Positions 1 through 11,329 of a DNA stretch of 64,000 bases are shown piece by piece. Position numbers and translations under genes: made by a program. The stretch comes from Plotosus lineatus (taxonomy: Eukaryota > Chordata > Actinopteri > Siluriformes > Plotosidae): assembly GCA_024760905.1 (NCBI GenBank), contig CM045732.1:51502496-51566495 (forward strand), in the 5' to 3' direction. The stretch's first letter is position 1, and every line of letters begins with the position of its first letter. The notes under the pieces are model-generated. The model saw nothing but the letters and a program-made list of their open reading frames with translations, searched no databases and was not told the DNA's origin.

Positions 1-442
1 TCAGTCTCCAGAGTTTATAGAGAACAAAGCGAAAAAACAAATAACATCCAGTGAGCAGCAGGTCTGAGAGCAGAAACACATTGCGGGTGAAAAAAAGGTC
101 CCGAACTAGAATCTGGAGTGACGGTAAACATACAAGCTCAAACACTGACTGGTTTTATTCCGGTCTTCTACAGTCCAGTTCATCTTTTTATTTAAATGAA
201 GCCTGTATCTTGTATCAGCATGATTTTAGGTATTACACTTCTATCACACGAGCATGTGATCGGATAACTCCATATATGAGCAGGGGTCCAGATGTTCCAA
301 TTAAACTGGCAAGCAAGTGGATATAAACGCTTCTCCTAATACCTTCTGTTTAATTCCTGAGAGGGACTTCTTTTAAACACAGTGTCTCAGGAGGCCATGA
401 TGAAAGATGATGACAAAGTTTCGAGTAGTTGGTTGAGGGTGA
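1..442 (-). other. 3' UTR-like flank of candidate gene
   Basis: No coding exon is seen here. On the minus strand the region downstream of the TAA at 443 contains AATAAA motifs (around 150-200), consistent with a short 3' UTR. A 91-codon plus-strand open frame here has no family resemblance and was not called. Confidence 0.25.
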
Positions 443-538
443 TTAGGAGGACGTGTACCAACCTTTTTCCTGTGTGGAGTTGGGAGATTCTTCAGCAGCA
501 CTACTTTCCACAGGGTCTCCTTCGGCAGCTGGGTTGTC
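443..538 (-). CDS. candidate last coding exon of unidentified gene
   Basis: The acceptor (TTATTAG) lies at 539-545, followed by 32 codons including the TAA stop at 443-445. The peptide begins DNPAAEGDPVESSAAEESP and ends in TSS. It is acidic and low in hydrophobic residues, so it is probably disordered. The phase agrees with the exon at 633-725. No family recognised. Confidence 0.35.
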   Translation of the reverse strand, partial: DNPAAEGDPVESSAAEESPNSTQEKGWYTSS

Positions 539-632
539 CTAATAACATTATATAAAAATCCCAGATATTCAATCCTGAAAAATAAAATGAGTGGAAATGA
601 TGATTTGAAATGCTTTGAGTGAACAAATATAC

Positions 633-725
633 CTTGGGGGGTTGTTGTAATGTTTTGGTGTTGCTGTTGTCATCCATTTGGTTCTGGTTGTCAGGGTGTA
701 TTACAGGCTGGGAAAGATCTGTGCT
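633..725 (-). CDS. candidate internal coding exon of unidentified gene
   Basis: This 93-base block (31 codons) is bounded by a pyrimidine-rich acceptor ending CTTCAG and a donor AAG|GTATAT. It starts STDLSQPVIHPDNQNQMDD, which is polar and Asn/Gln-rich, and ends LQQPPK. A second AG seven bases upstream would shift the frame and would need a different preceding exon. Confidence 0.33.
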
Positions 726-950
726 CTGAAGTCTTAAGAAAACAAAAATTAATTTGGTTTAGTCTTCTCTTACCTGTTGGTTAATTGTGAATATCACTCT
801 TAAACTCAATGAAATGTACAATGTTTAATTCCTAAACTATATACATGTGGTAATAACCATTTAACATAATGACAGCACACCTTGATAAAGAAATATACAC
901 AACTCTGTGAAAACTACTACTGAGAAACATATCAAATACTAGCAACTCAC

Positions 951-1073
951 GAGTAAAATCAGATTGAAAACCTTCAACTGACTGGTGCAGAGAATTTGTC
1001 CACAGAGTGTGAACCACAAAATATAAGCATCCAATGGAATGGTGCAACACGTGTTACGAGTTTTACTGAACTG
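951..1073 (-). CDS. candidate internal exon of unidentified gene
   Basis: The acceptor has a very strong polypyrimidine tract (T-rich, then TTTCCTGTAG) and the donor is CTC|GTGAGT. The 123-base block is open in only one frame (41 codons). That frame gives a Cys-rich, hydrophobic peptide containing TIPLDAYILWFTLCG, possibly part of a membrane segment. The splice signals are better than the coding evidence. Confidence 0.28.
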
Positions 1074-1197
1074 CTACAGGAAAGAAAAAAACAACAACCA
1101 CCTTTCACTGCTGAAATGACGAGGTTAGGGTAGCCTTGAATTTCTCTGCTACTGTATAAATAATGCTCTTGAAAAGAATGACTCTATAAACTAAATA

Positions 1198-1654
1198 CAG
1201 TGATCTCCCGCTACTTCGCGCTTCAGTTGCTGCAGCTTCAGTGTATCGCGAATCGTGAGTTTTTCAAAAATATTCATTGAAAAATTTGAAAATAAAAAAG
1301 TAAATCAAGGAAATAGGGAAAAGGTTTAGGAAAATGCCACAAAACAAGGCCAATTATGCAACCCCCCCCCCCCCCCCCCCCAACAAAACCACTTGCATTT
1401 TTATGTGAGATGGGCATCTGAGTGTGTGCACGTGTCGGTGTGTGTGTGTGTATTTATATTTTATTGACATCTTATGCATTACTTTTGAATGTTTAACTGT
1501 TCAGCATTTATAGTGTTGAATATGTATTTATTGATATTATATACACATATACATGTCTGTATACATCAGTGGGGGGTGTTGATCCTACTTCACAGAAATT
1601 CGGCGGTCACAGGGGGCTTGGTCCCCATTTACCGTGAAAAGTGAGGGATCACTG
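1198..1654. mobile_element. Tigger/pogo-like MITE with TA duplication
   Basis: Terminal inverted repeats CAGTGATCTCCCGCTACTTC and its degraded partner (GTGAGGGATCACTG) are each flanked by TA, the usual Tc1/mariner-superfamily target. The interior holds an 18-C run and a short GT run and no coding capacity. The same family is seen at 29828-30335. Confidence 0.7.
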
Positions 1655-1959
1655 TACAGGTACTAGTGAAATCAGAAAATCAGCCTATAAATCAGCAGCA
1701 AATCTTCTGTAAACACCTCAAAGCCCCAACAAAAAAAAACATTTAAAAAAAAGATCTCTCGGGAAGATTCCAAAGATTTTAAATATCTTGTGTCCTCTTT
1801 GTATCTTTTAATGTCTTTATGGCCATTACCATGGAGTTTTTGTGTATAAATCAACACTTAACACAGAAGAAGCAACAAACTAGACTTCCAAGAATATCCT
1901 GTAAAGGTAAAATCCGTTTGGCTTTTTACACCCGAGCCTAATAGAACTTATCCTGGTTT

Positions 1960-2170
1960 CTGTACTGTGTAGATTTCAACTCCTCCTGGATGGGACCCTG
2001 GTCCATGACAGGTTACCTTCTCAGTATTCTTTTTTTACCAGTACGCATTTATACCACTGGTTGGAAAGAGGCACCATTGTCGTGAAGACCTTGCCCAGGC
2101 GTCTTAGCATTAGTGAGGATCTAACAGGGACAAATCCATGAGCCCAGCACCCTAACTACGATACCACCAG
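1960..2170 (-). repeat. V-SINE-like tRNA-derived SINE copy
   Basis: On the minus strand the sequence follows the pattern of the SINEs at 26158 and 58390: a tRNA-like head with a B-box region, then the stretch around 'ccttgcccagg', then the 3' part with the 'accagtacgc' segment. It is degraded. Confidence 0.45.
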
Positions 2171-2824
2171 CCCCATAAATATGCATGCTAACAAACATTT
2201 TGACTGATATAATGTAAAGTTAAATGCGAGTAAAGGGGAAAAAGCTGAAAGAAAAATGCTCAATTAATCCCACGGTTCTTTATAAATCACTGATACAGAT
2301 TAGATTAACCACACCTACAAAACCTCAGACACCAGTGATCCAAACTGCCATGTAAATTAGCTAACATCTTAGACAATATTGCTAATGCTATTGTTGTGTT
2401 ATTTTGATCAGATGGCAAGAAGCATGACAAATATATTTAAAACTAAAGATTGAGAAAGTCTGATAAAAATATAAATAGTGCACTGATGCACTTCTTCAAC
2501 TTCACTGTAACATCGATCTGCTCCTTTAATACTATATTCCGTTCATAGATGTAGTTTAACAGTTCAACTTGTTATTTGTTAAACTAATAGACTGCATGTC
2601 ATCAACACTAAAGAGTCCCACATAAAGGACAGGGCTGCCCACAGGTCACTTCCCTGTGCTTATTATGCAGCATGCTTAATCTGCTTAATGTGTCATTTGA
2701 AATAGACTCAAAATACAAGTACAGTAATGGGGATGGAAAAAATACAAGTACAGTATTGTAAAAATGTTTACACATTCAACAGACATTCTTTAAGACGACT
2801 CTCACACTTGCTTAATGTAATAGG

Positions 2825-2828
<4 letters not shown>

Positions 2829-2864
<36 letters not shown>
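2829..2864. repeat. (CA)n microsatellite
   Basis: About 17 CA units. A minus-strand SINE fragment follows directly (about 2865-3056), recognisable by 'catgtctttggactc'-type sequence. Confidence 0.9.
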
Positions 2865-2866
<2 letters not shown>

Positions 2867-3797
2867 AACAATTTAGAACAGCCAATTCGCCTAATGGGTA
2901 TGTCTTTGGACTCCGAGAAAACAACAAAATACCCAGAGGAAACCCTCATAAGCATGAAAAAAACAAACATAAAAAAAAACCCCACACCAGAGCCCTGTAC
3001 TTGAACCCAGGACCTTTTTTTCTACAAGGAGAACACACTAACCACTACACCAGTGTAATGAACTCCATGTTAGATGCTCTGATTGTGATTCTGAGATGGT
3101 TTAGTTCTGCCTGAAATAGTTTCAACATTTCATACATGTTGAATGTACATGTGAAAGACTGGCCATCTCTGTATTGTATAAAAGTCCCTTTACCTACATT
3201 TAGTTTAAAGGATGTTAGGCTTTGACATTCACCTCATTTCTCTATTTAAAAAAAAGAAAAAGGAAAATGTGTAGTGCATTCAGGATTTTAAAAAGTTCTG
3301 ATGAGAAACCAATTTTTTTTTTTTCATTCATTAATTTTCTGAACAAATTAATTCTGATTAGGGTCATGGGGAGGCTGGCACAGATCATAGCTGACTAGGT
3401 GCGGGCAGGGTACACCCTGGACAGCCTACCAGGCCATCGCAGCACCAACACTCACAGACACCTGAGGTAGATTTGGAACACCCAGCCCAACTGAAAATAT
3501 ACTGTACATACAGTATGTTCATGTGTAACAGGAGGTTTTCCTGAAATTTCATTTTAACTTTGTTATAGTTCACTTCCTATCAACTTCTCTCTTTATTTCT
3601 CCATTCATGATACTTCTGTTCCACCAACATCACCACCACCACCTCCTCATCGTCATCTCCTCCATACTATTTAACATTATTATATAAACAGTATTTACAC
3701 TCCAGTTTTTGACTTGAATAAAGACCCACATGTTGTTGAAGCTGAAGCCATATTACACTACAGTATAATTAAAACTGTGACGTCACATGACGCATGG

Positions 3798-3953
3798 CTA
3801 CACAGTCAGTAACCAAGCGAACACAGTGAAGAGGTGTCGGTACCGGTCCAGAGGGTTGGAGTCACAGTTCTTGGACTCGATGCCAGAAAAAGATGAAACA
3901 GACAAAGACGACAATCTGGACTGGAGCTCTGATGTACCCTCTACTTTCTCCAT
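3798..3953 (-). CDS. candidate first coding exon (ATG right after acceptor)
   Basis: An acceptor (TTGTTTACACAG) is followed at once by ATG and an open frame of 51 codons to a TAG. The first part is Ser-rich (SRLSSLSVSSFSGIES). The frame may be left earlier through a weak donor such as CCG|GTACCG. It could instead be the end of an alternative transcript. Confidence 0.25.
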   Translation of the reverse strand: MEKVEGTSELQSRLSSLSVSSFSGIESKNCDSNPLDRYRHLFTVFAWLLTV

Positions 3954-4350
3954 CTGTGTAAACAAGACAATAAAAAACAAATAAACAATGCAGACACACA
4001 CCACCACATCATCATCACCACCACCATCAGAAGTCTGTATAAGCACCACCACTGCTGCTTCACTTCCTTCAATACTCCCTGAAAATCAACACAGAAAGTA
4101 ACCAGCACATGGGAAGCATCAGAGCATGAGATTTCATTTCGTACCCCCGTGGTAACGTTTCACGAAAACCTCTTTGTTCTGATATCACTGAAAAACGGCC
4201 AACAGAGTCGCAACTGAACGAAGCTAATTATTAGCTTCAGTGCAAAATCCACCAAAAAAAAACAGCGACGACGTCATCAACTGGCGTAAATGTTTAAAAA
4301 AAAAAGTGCACAGGATGAGAAGATGCAGAATCCAAACAGCATAGCTTTAC

Positions 4351-4500
4351 CTCGATTAATCCCGCAGAGGAACTCGACTGCAGGTAAATTTGGACCAACG
4401 TCAAAACGCAACAGGCTGGAGAGAAGGAGTGTGGTAAACTGGAAATGATGAGGGGGGCGGGATAGGGGGAGGGGACGACGCTGACGCTTTTCAAAATAAT
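4351..4500 (-). promoter_or_regulatory. GC-rich promoter and possible 5' UTR exon of left-hand gene
   Basis: The stretch contains a GC box (GGGGGGCGGG near 4451-4460) and several CpGs, unlike its AT-rich surroundings. Read on the minus strand it ends in a strong donor, AATCGAG|GTAAAG, with the exon end at 4351. A TSS near 4400-4450 is an inference. Confidence 0.35.
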
Positions 4501-4631
4501 AGTCCTGTCGAAGTCATAAAAAAATAGGTAGTTAGGATAATTAACCAACTTACTAAAAGAATTAATTGTATTGTTCCTACACACTACGTACATTTATAAA
4601 TTCAGATTAAGGTCAAATAAGTCTCAGAATA

Positions 4632-6866
4632 TGGGTATAGCAAAGAAGGCTCGAACTTTTTCTCTTTTCTTTTCGGCCGTTCCCTTCAGCAAATCATCTG
4701 CCACAGCAAATCATCTGCCTCAATCTCACCTTGTCCTCTGCATCTTCTTCTCTTACACCAACTACCTTCATGTCCTTCTTCACCACATCCATAAATCTCT
4801 TCTTTGGTCTTCCTCTAGGCCTTCTGCCTGATATTCCAACCTCAGCATCCTACTACCAATATATTCACTATCCCTTCTTTGTACATGTCCAAACCATCTC
4901 AATTGAGCCTCTCTGACTTTGTCTGCAAAATCTCTTACATGTGCTGTCCCTCTGATGTACTCATTCCTGATCCTATCCATCCTCGTTACTCTCAAAGAGA
5001 ACCTCAACCTTTTCATCTCTGCTACCTCCAGCTCTGCCTCCTGTCTTTTCCTCAGTGCCACTGTTTATAAATCATACAACATTGCTGGCCTACCATCTTG
5101 TACACTTTTCCTTTCATTCTTGCTGATACCGTCCTATCACACATCACACCGGACACTTTTCTCCAACCATTCCAACTTGCCTGCCTGCTCTGGATTGTTG
5201 AGCCTAAGTACTTAAAATCCTCCACCTTCTTTATCTCTGCTTCCTGTAACCTCACCGTTCCTCTTGGGTCCTTCTCATTCACACACATGCATTTTGTCTT
5301 ACTGAGGCTAACCTTCATTCCTCTCCTTTCCAGGGCATACTTCCACCTCTCTAGATTTTCCTCCACTTGTTCTCTGCTCTCACTACAGATCACAATGTCA
5401 TCTGCAAACATCATAGTCCATGGAAATTCTTGTCTGACCTTGTCTGTCAGCCTGTCCATCACCATAGCAAACAAGAAGGGGCTCAGAGCTGATCATTGAT
5501 GCAGTCCCACTTCCACTTTGAACTCTTCTGTCACACCGACAGCACACCTCACCACTATCTTACATCTCTCATACATGTCCTGCACCACTCAAACATACTT
5601 CTCTGCCACTCCAGACTTCCTCATGCAATACCACAGTTCTTCTCTTGGGACCCTGTCATATGCTTTCTCCAGATCCACAAAGACGCAATGCAGCTCCCTC
5701 TGACTTTCTCTGTACTCCTCTATTAACATCCTCAAAGCAAACACTGCATCTGTGGTGCTTTCTTGGCATGAAACCAAACTGTTGTTCATAAATGCTGATC
5801 TCTGCCCTTGGTCTAGCTTCCACTATTTTTTCCCATACCTTCGTCGTATGGCTCATCAACTTTATCCCTCTGTAGTTGCCACAACTCTGCATGTCTCCCT
5901 TGTTCTTAAAAATGGGCACCAGCACACTTCTCCTCCATTTCTCCGGCATCTGCTCACTCTCTCGGACCTTGTTGAATGCTCTTGTCAGAAAATCTACTGC
6001 TACCTCTCCTAGACACTTCCATACCTCCACCGGTATGTTATCAGGACCAACTGCCTTTCCACTGTTCATCCTCTTCAATGCCCTTCTCACTTCACCCTTA
6101 CTAATCTTTGCAAATTCCTGGTCCTCAACAGTCACTTCTTTTACTCTTTTTTTCTCTCTCATTTTCCTCATTCATTAGCTCCTCAATGTACTCTTTCCAT
6201 CTTCCCAGCACACTTCTGTCATCACTCAATACATTTCTCACTCTGTCCTTAATCACTCTAACTTACTGCACGTCCTGCCCATCTCAATTTCTCTGCTGTG
6301 CCAACCTGTATAAACCATTTTCTCCCTCCTTACTGTCCAACCTATCATACAAGTCATCATACGCCTGCGCTCTGTTTGGCCTTTGACACCACTACCTTTG
6401 CCTTACGCTGTGTCTCCCTGTATTCCTGTTTATTCTCTTTGGTCCTCTCTATGTCCCACTTCTTCGATAACCTCTTCCTTTGACACACTCCTGCACTTCC
6501 TCATTCCACCACCAAGTCTCCTTACACACCAAGTACTCTCCTACCTGTATCCCTGATCACATTTGCTGTGGTTGTCCAGTCATTTGGAAGCACTTCCTGA
6601 CCACCTAAAGCCTGTTTCAGCTCCTCCTTGAAGACAACACACACTTCTTTTTTCAGCTTCCACCACTTTGTCTTCTGCTCTGCCTTTGCCTTCTTCACCT
6701 TTGCCTCGATCGATCCGGTATGGAAGTAATATTGATGCTTTGCATGTTCGATCTGGTGCAGGTTTTACATCGGATGCCCTTCCTGACACAACCCTCTGCA
6801 TTTATCCGGGCTTGGGACCAGCATGATAGGGAACACTGGCTTGTGCCCCCCTCACGGCTGCATTAG
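4632..6866 (-). mobile_element. RTE-type LINE copy, broken
   Basis: Reading the minus strand gives a non-LTR reverse transcriptase in several frames. Seen are the GKAVGPDNIPVEVW, LVPIFKNKGD and NYRGIKLMSHT motifs (5656-6171), VDLEKAYDRVPREELWY (5589-5789), and the catalytic FADDIVIC box with KYLGSTIQ (5052-5474). The C-terminal LRWFGHVQRRDSEYIG block lies at 4780-5061. The 3' end at 4650-4720 carries the RTE tail. Frameshifts and stops separate the pieces, most of the N-terminal endonuclease is missing, and about 13 residues are deleted after STIQS. It cannot encode a complete protein. Confidence 0.85.
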
Positions 6867-6974
6867 CAAAGAAGGCTCGAACAATCTTATAAAGTCATCT
6901 TTTGCAGTTGATTTCTTGTCTATGACTGTGGTGCTTTTAAATGATTTGCTCTCGACAGCCTTGAAAAAATGCAT

Positions 6975-7640
6975 AGTGGTACCTGTATGTATAGTGTTGC
7001 TTACGTCTGCCTCACAGCAAGAAGGTCTCTGGTTCAAGTCCCAGGCTTGGGTGTTTCTGTGTGGAGTTTGCATGTTCTCCCTGTGCTTGCATTGTTTTTG
7101 TCTGGCTACTCTGGTTTCCTCCCACAGTCCAAAAACATACACGTTAGGCTAATTGGTTGTTTCAAATTGCCCATTGCAAATTGTTCAGTTCAGTTCATTT
7201 TCTGTCACTGCTGGCGTCCATCCCAGCCAACTCCGAACGAGGGCAGAGTACACCTTGGACAGGTTGCCAGGCCATCGCAGGGCGGAAACACGCTGACGGC
7301 TTTGCAGCCTACTCTTGTCGAAAGTCAGCAATGGTTCTTTTACATGCCTCACACCACAGACAGTGAGAGACATGGCTGGCCTTTGATAACCCAGGTAGCT
7401 GCACTGGGGGGGGGACAGTGACAACCTGTGGTGAGTGGGGCTTGAACCCCCAACCTTTGAATCAATGATCCAGTATTTATACCACCAGGCCACCACTGCC
7501 CCCATTGCAAATTGTGCGTGTGAATTTGTGTGTGTGTGTTGGCCCCGTGTTGGTCTTGCGAGTTGTTTAGGGTGTTTTCCCTATTTGCATGCATTGGCTG
7601 AGATGGGCTCCAGTTTCCCTGTAATCCTTAGTGTTAAATA
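6975..7640 (+). repeat. tRNA-derived SINE, split by a second SINE
   Basis: The tRNA-like head has a B box near 'ggttcaagtccc', followed by the common fish SINE body ('tctgtgtggagtttgcatg'). It is interrupted after 'ccattgcaaattgt' by an opposite-strand SINE at 7185-7500 and resumes at 7516. Confidence 0.7.
7185..7500 (-). repeat. tRNA-derived SINE inserted into another SINE
   Basis: A minus-strand SINE with a tRNA-like head at its right end. It is flanked by a perfect 15-bp duplication (cccattgcaaattgt) at 7170-7184 and 7501-7515. Long perfect duplications are typical of LINE-driven insertion. Confidence 0.8.
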
Positions 7641-7660
7641 TTTCACCAAATGAGCATGTG

Positions 7661-8990
7661 AGCAATGAGCCCTAAAAGCTGATTTATTTATTTATTTATT
7701 TATTTTACAAAAATGCATTGTGGACCTGGTGGCCATCTTGACAGCAGAAACTAAGTTAGTTTCTGATATGTCATGACTTTAAGTTCTAGGAATTGCTGTA
7801 TCATGTTTGATTACCAGAACTCAGTGAACACTCTATATTCTTTTTTTACGCTTATCCATAGTTCTATTGTCCATGATGCTGTTTTGTCGTTTGTGTGAGT
7901 ATTTTACAATTGAAATGTTGGTTTGATGTATGTTCTTATTACATGTAACTTTTGAAACTGAGGAATTTGTGAAAGTAGTTTTTTCAGATTTACTAAAAAA
8001 CAAGAAATGCATGAAAGGGTGTAACTTGATGTAAAATCATTGATAATTTGATTTCACCTTTTCCAAAGCAAATCAGTCAAATATTGCATTAAAAAAGTAT
8101 TTTTTTTATCTGTAAGTCATGTTCATGAACCACATGTAACATCCATCACATAGAATGTTTCATAACCTTAAAGCCAGTCCTGCTAAGTGCCTCACTTTGT
8201 GTTCTCTACACCTTGAGTTCACAGTCATGTGTCATTACGTATTAGTTTTTAGAGAATTTCCATGCATCTTATTCTTATATTGTCGGTCACATTCATATTT
8301 TTGTTTTCATTAAAAAAAAAACCAGAAGCATCGTTGGGCATCTTTTCTTTCCCCATCCAAATACCTCAAGACCTTAACTATGCCCATACACAAGATTGAG
8401 AACTCATGGCTTTAACTTTAGTGTGACACTGGTTAAAAACGACTCAGGCACCTTACAAATGTAATGTAATTCACAGTGGAATTACCCTGAATGGTAAACC
8501 TGAAGCATCCCTATCGCAAACCATTCATTCATATTGAAGAAGTTCTGGAATGGTGGAGACATTAAAGAGCAAAAAAGAATTCAGAGACCAATGAGAGATA
8601 CCATATTAATTTCCTTTAAGTGGCTAAGCACTAAGCTAAAGTTAGCTAATGATGACACATCTTGTACCCATCCATAGTCAAACTGCTTGTAAGTCTCCAA
8701 GCTTAAGATCAGTGATAAATGTATAGAGTTGTAAGTCCACTGTATTGATGCTAGCTAATTCGACTTCAAGTTGTTCATGTCTTTCAATGTATCTTCATAT
8801 CACTTTAATGCTGAAGGACATAACTGCTCAGTATAACACAAACCTTTCTACTTTGCACATTTCCTATACAGGCCAGGCTTACACTACATACAAGTATGAG
8901 TGCTCATCTAACCCCTGCTCAGGAAACCAGGCATTGATTTTTTTTTTTTTTTAAATTTTAATTTATTTTTTTATAATTTTTTTTTTTTTT
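7661..8990. other. gene-free AT-rich stretch
   Basis: No convincing exon, RNA gene or named repeat is seen, apart from a short (TTTA)n near 7685-7705 and long T runs at 8938-8996. Confidence 0.5.
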
Positions 8991-9099
8991 TTTTGTCAGA
9001 TGTTCATGTTATATTATATCAGTCACATACTTCATACCTGTATTGACATTCCTAACAGCTTTCAGAATTAAGTATACAAATGTTTTATGAATGAAATAT

Positions 9100-9455
9100 A
9101 TCAGCTGAGATGAGCTTCCATCGCAGGGTGGCAGGGCCCTCCTCAGAGATAGGATGAGAAGCTTAACCATCCAGGAGGAGCTCGTAGAAAAAATGTCGAT
9201 GCTCCATGTTGAGAAGAGCCAGTTGAGGTGGCTCAGGCATCTGATTCGAATGCCTACAGGGTGTGCTGTTGTGGGCATGTCCAACCAGAAAGAGATCCTG
9301 GGGTTGACACAGAATATACCGGAGGGACTATGACGCTTAGCTGATCTGAGAACACCTTGGTGTCCCCCGGATAACCTGGAGTAAGCAGCTGGGGAGAGGG
9401 ATGTCTGAACCTCACTGCTTCGACTGCTGCCCTCGTGACCCAACCCCAGATAAAG
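9100..9455 (+). mobile_element. 3' fragment of a non-LTR retrotransposon
   Basis: The plus strand reads RMRSLTIQEEL and then SQLRWLRHLIRMP, followed by degraded sequence with stops. This resembles the C-terminal part of fish non-LTR retrotransposon ORF2 proteins (the 'RWLGHLIRMP' block). It may belong to the same family as the 5' end at 63256-64000. Confidence 0.55.
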
Positions 9456-9822
9456 CATAAAAACTGTCAGAATCTCTTCATTCTTTAGGGCTGCTGCCAC
9501 CTAATTAGGTTGCCACTAGTCATGACTGACCCGCATCATGGATCATTAAGCTGTACTGAGATCTGAGAATTAATGAAGAATGTAATATGTGAAATAATCA
9601 CAACAATAAATAACCCTTTCAGAGTGAATAATTTGTATTAAATATCTAGGCCTACATCTGATTGAAATGAAATGGCATCTGGGAAACTTGGATGGCACAG
9701 TTACATGGCAGTTAGAACATTCACAGCTATCTCAACATTTGTTCAAGTCCTGGGCTCACCTGTGTTTCTGTGTGGGTTACCTCTGAGTACTGTGGGTTCC
9801 TCTCACAGCCCAAAGACATGTT

Positions 9823-9870
9823 ATAGTAGTAGTAGTAGTAGTAGTAGTAATAATAATAATAATAATAATA
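9823..9870. repeat. (TAG)n(TAA)n microsatellite
   Basis: About nine TAG units pass directly into about nine TAA units, at the end of a short SINE-like piece (9670-9822). Confidence 0.9.
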
Positions 9871-9874
9871 TGTG

Positions 9875-10450
9875 ATGGCTAAGTTGTCAGGGCTATGGGT
9901 TAGTGATCCAAAGGTCAGGGGTTCAAGTCCCATTTGGGCCCAGTTGCCACTGTTGAACCCTTGAAAATAGCCCTGAACACTTAACCACTCAGCTACGTCT
10001 GTCTGTCTTCCTTTCGGCTTTTTCCCTTTTACTTGGGAGTCGCCACAGCGAATCATCTGTTTCACACGTTTGATTTGGCAAAGGTTTTTACGTCGGATGC
10101 CCTTCCTCTCACAACCCTTTTTAGCAAGGGACAGAAACACGCTGACGACTTTGCAGCTACTCTTTACGAAAGTCAGCAATGGTTCTTTTACATGCCTCTC
10201 ACCATAGACAGTGAGAGACATTGCCAGCCTTTGATAACCCAGTTAGCTGCACTGAGGGGGGGCAGTGACAACCTTGTGGAGAGTGGGACTCGAACCCCCA
10301 ACCTTTGGATCAGCGATCCAGCGCCCTATACCACTAGACCACCACTGCCCCCTCAACCACTCAGCTACGTGAAAATTATAAATGTTAGTTTATGTTAGTT
10401 TAATGTTATAAAAGTAAGTCACTTTGGCAAAGGGTGTCTGCCAGTTGTCA
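9875..10450 (+). repeat. SINE split by a second SINE
   Basis: The head has a tRNA-like region (B-box-like 'ggttcaagtcc'). The body stops at 'aaccactcagctacgt' and resumes after 10370 with a 'taagtcactttggcaaagggtgtctgcc'-type tail. The interruption is the minus-strand SINE at 9999-10354. Confidence 0.65.
9999..10354 (-). repeat. SINE with RTE-like 3' tail, nested in a SINE
   Basis: A near full-length minus-strand SINE. Its tRNA-like head at the right has a B box (ggttcgagtcc on the minus strand) and its 3' tail at the left contains 'gggaaaaagccgaaagga'. A perfect 16-bp duplication (aaccactcagctacgt) lies at 9983-9998 and 10355-10370. The tail matches the 3' ends of the RTE LINEs here. Confidence 0.85.
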
Positions 10451-10679
10451 TAAACTTAGATGTAATATACGAGCAAACTAAAGCAAGATCTTTAGAGTTT
10501 GATTTTAAATATTTTAAGAATAACAAAAGAAGGTCAAGTGAAAGGTGCATGTTCAACTGTCCTGCTTTTCTTATTGTGAAAATATGTACAATTAAATGCT
10601 AAAGATCTTGTTTTAGTTTGCTTTTATTTATATTTACACATACTAAATACACATACCTTACCCCCCCACACACACACGT

Positions 10680-10724
<45 letters not shown>

Positions 10725-11294
10725 ATCTACCAAGTACTGTACTGAGAAACTGCAAATGACCTGAGAAGTAAAAGTTTTGCCAGCATGCTGAATAAATATT
10801 TTATTCATAACCAGTTTATAAAAATAAAATACAAAACAATTTTAAATGGAAAAAAATAACACTGTACAAGGCATTGGTATGATACAAATTAAAAACAACA
10901 CAAATATCGCATAATTGTACAATGTGGTCTTTCCCTTTTACATTCCTTTTTTAGGCTGTACAATGTTTTGATTCTGCAACACTTTGACACGGAAATCTGT
11001 AACATAGAAAATTGTAAAATAAATATTCAGAGATGATTAACAATAATCAGTAGATATTACGGCTATTGAATGTGGTATATAATTGTAACTGTATGTAATG
11101 TATGTCAGTAACAAAGCATGTTGAACACCCTGGAACCTTCATTAAACACTATTCAGTCCTGTCCAACAGTGGGTGGAAAGATAGGGAGATATCACAAATC
11201 CAGTTGAAACATAGAATATGTGCAGTGTACCATATGAAAACTTATTTACAATATAATAATTGATATCGACAGGATCTGTTTTATATATATATAC

Positions 11295-11329
<35 letters not shown>

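Larger units (their letters stand above)
443..4460 (-). other. candidate multi-exon gene, unidentified
   Basis: I do not recognise this gene. On the minus strand there is a GC-rich promoter-like stretch with a GC box near 4451-4470, then a possible non-coding exon ending at 4351 with donor GAG|GTAAAG. An ATG-starting block follows directly after a good acceptor (ATG at 3953). Three further candidate exons lie at 951-1073, 633-725 and 443-538. These three are each a multiple of three bases, open in one common phase, and bounded by AG and GT. The last ends in TAA and is followed by AATAAA-type signals near 150-200. The predicted tail is hydrophilic, rich in Ser, Asn, Gln and acidic residues. 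The link between the ATG block and the 951-1073 exon is unclear because I see no convincing in-phase donor. It could be a real small gene, a lineage-specific gene or chance. Confidence 0.35.

Noticed and set aside
51..326. Plus-strand 91-codon open frame at the left edge
   Set aside because: No family resemblance, no splice or promoter context, and it overlaps the probable 3' UTR of a minus-strand gene.
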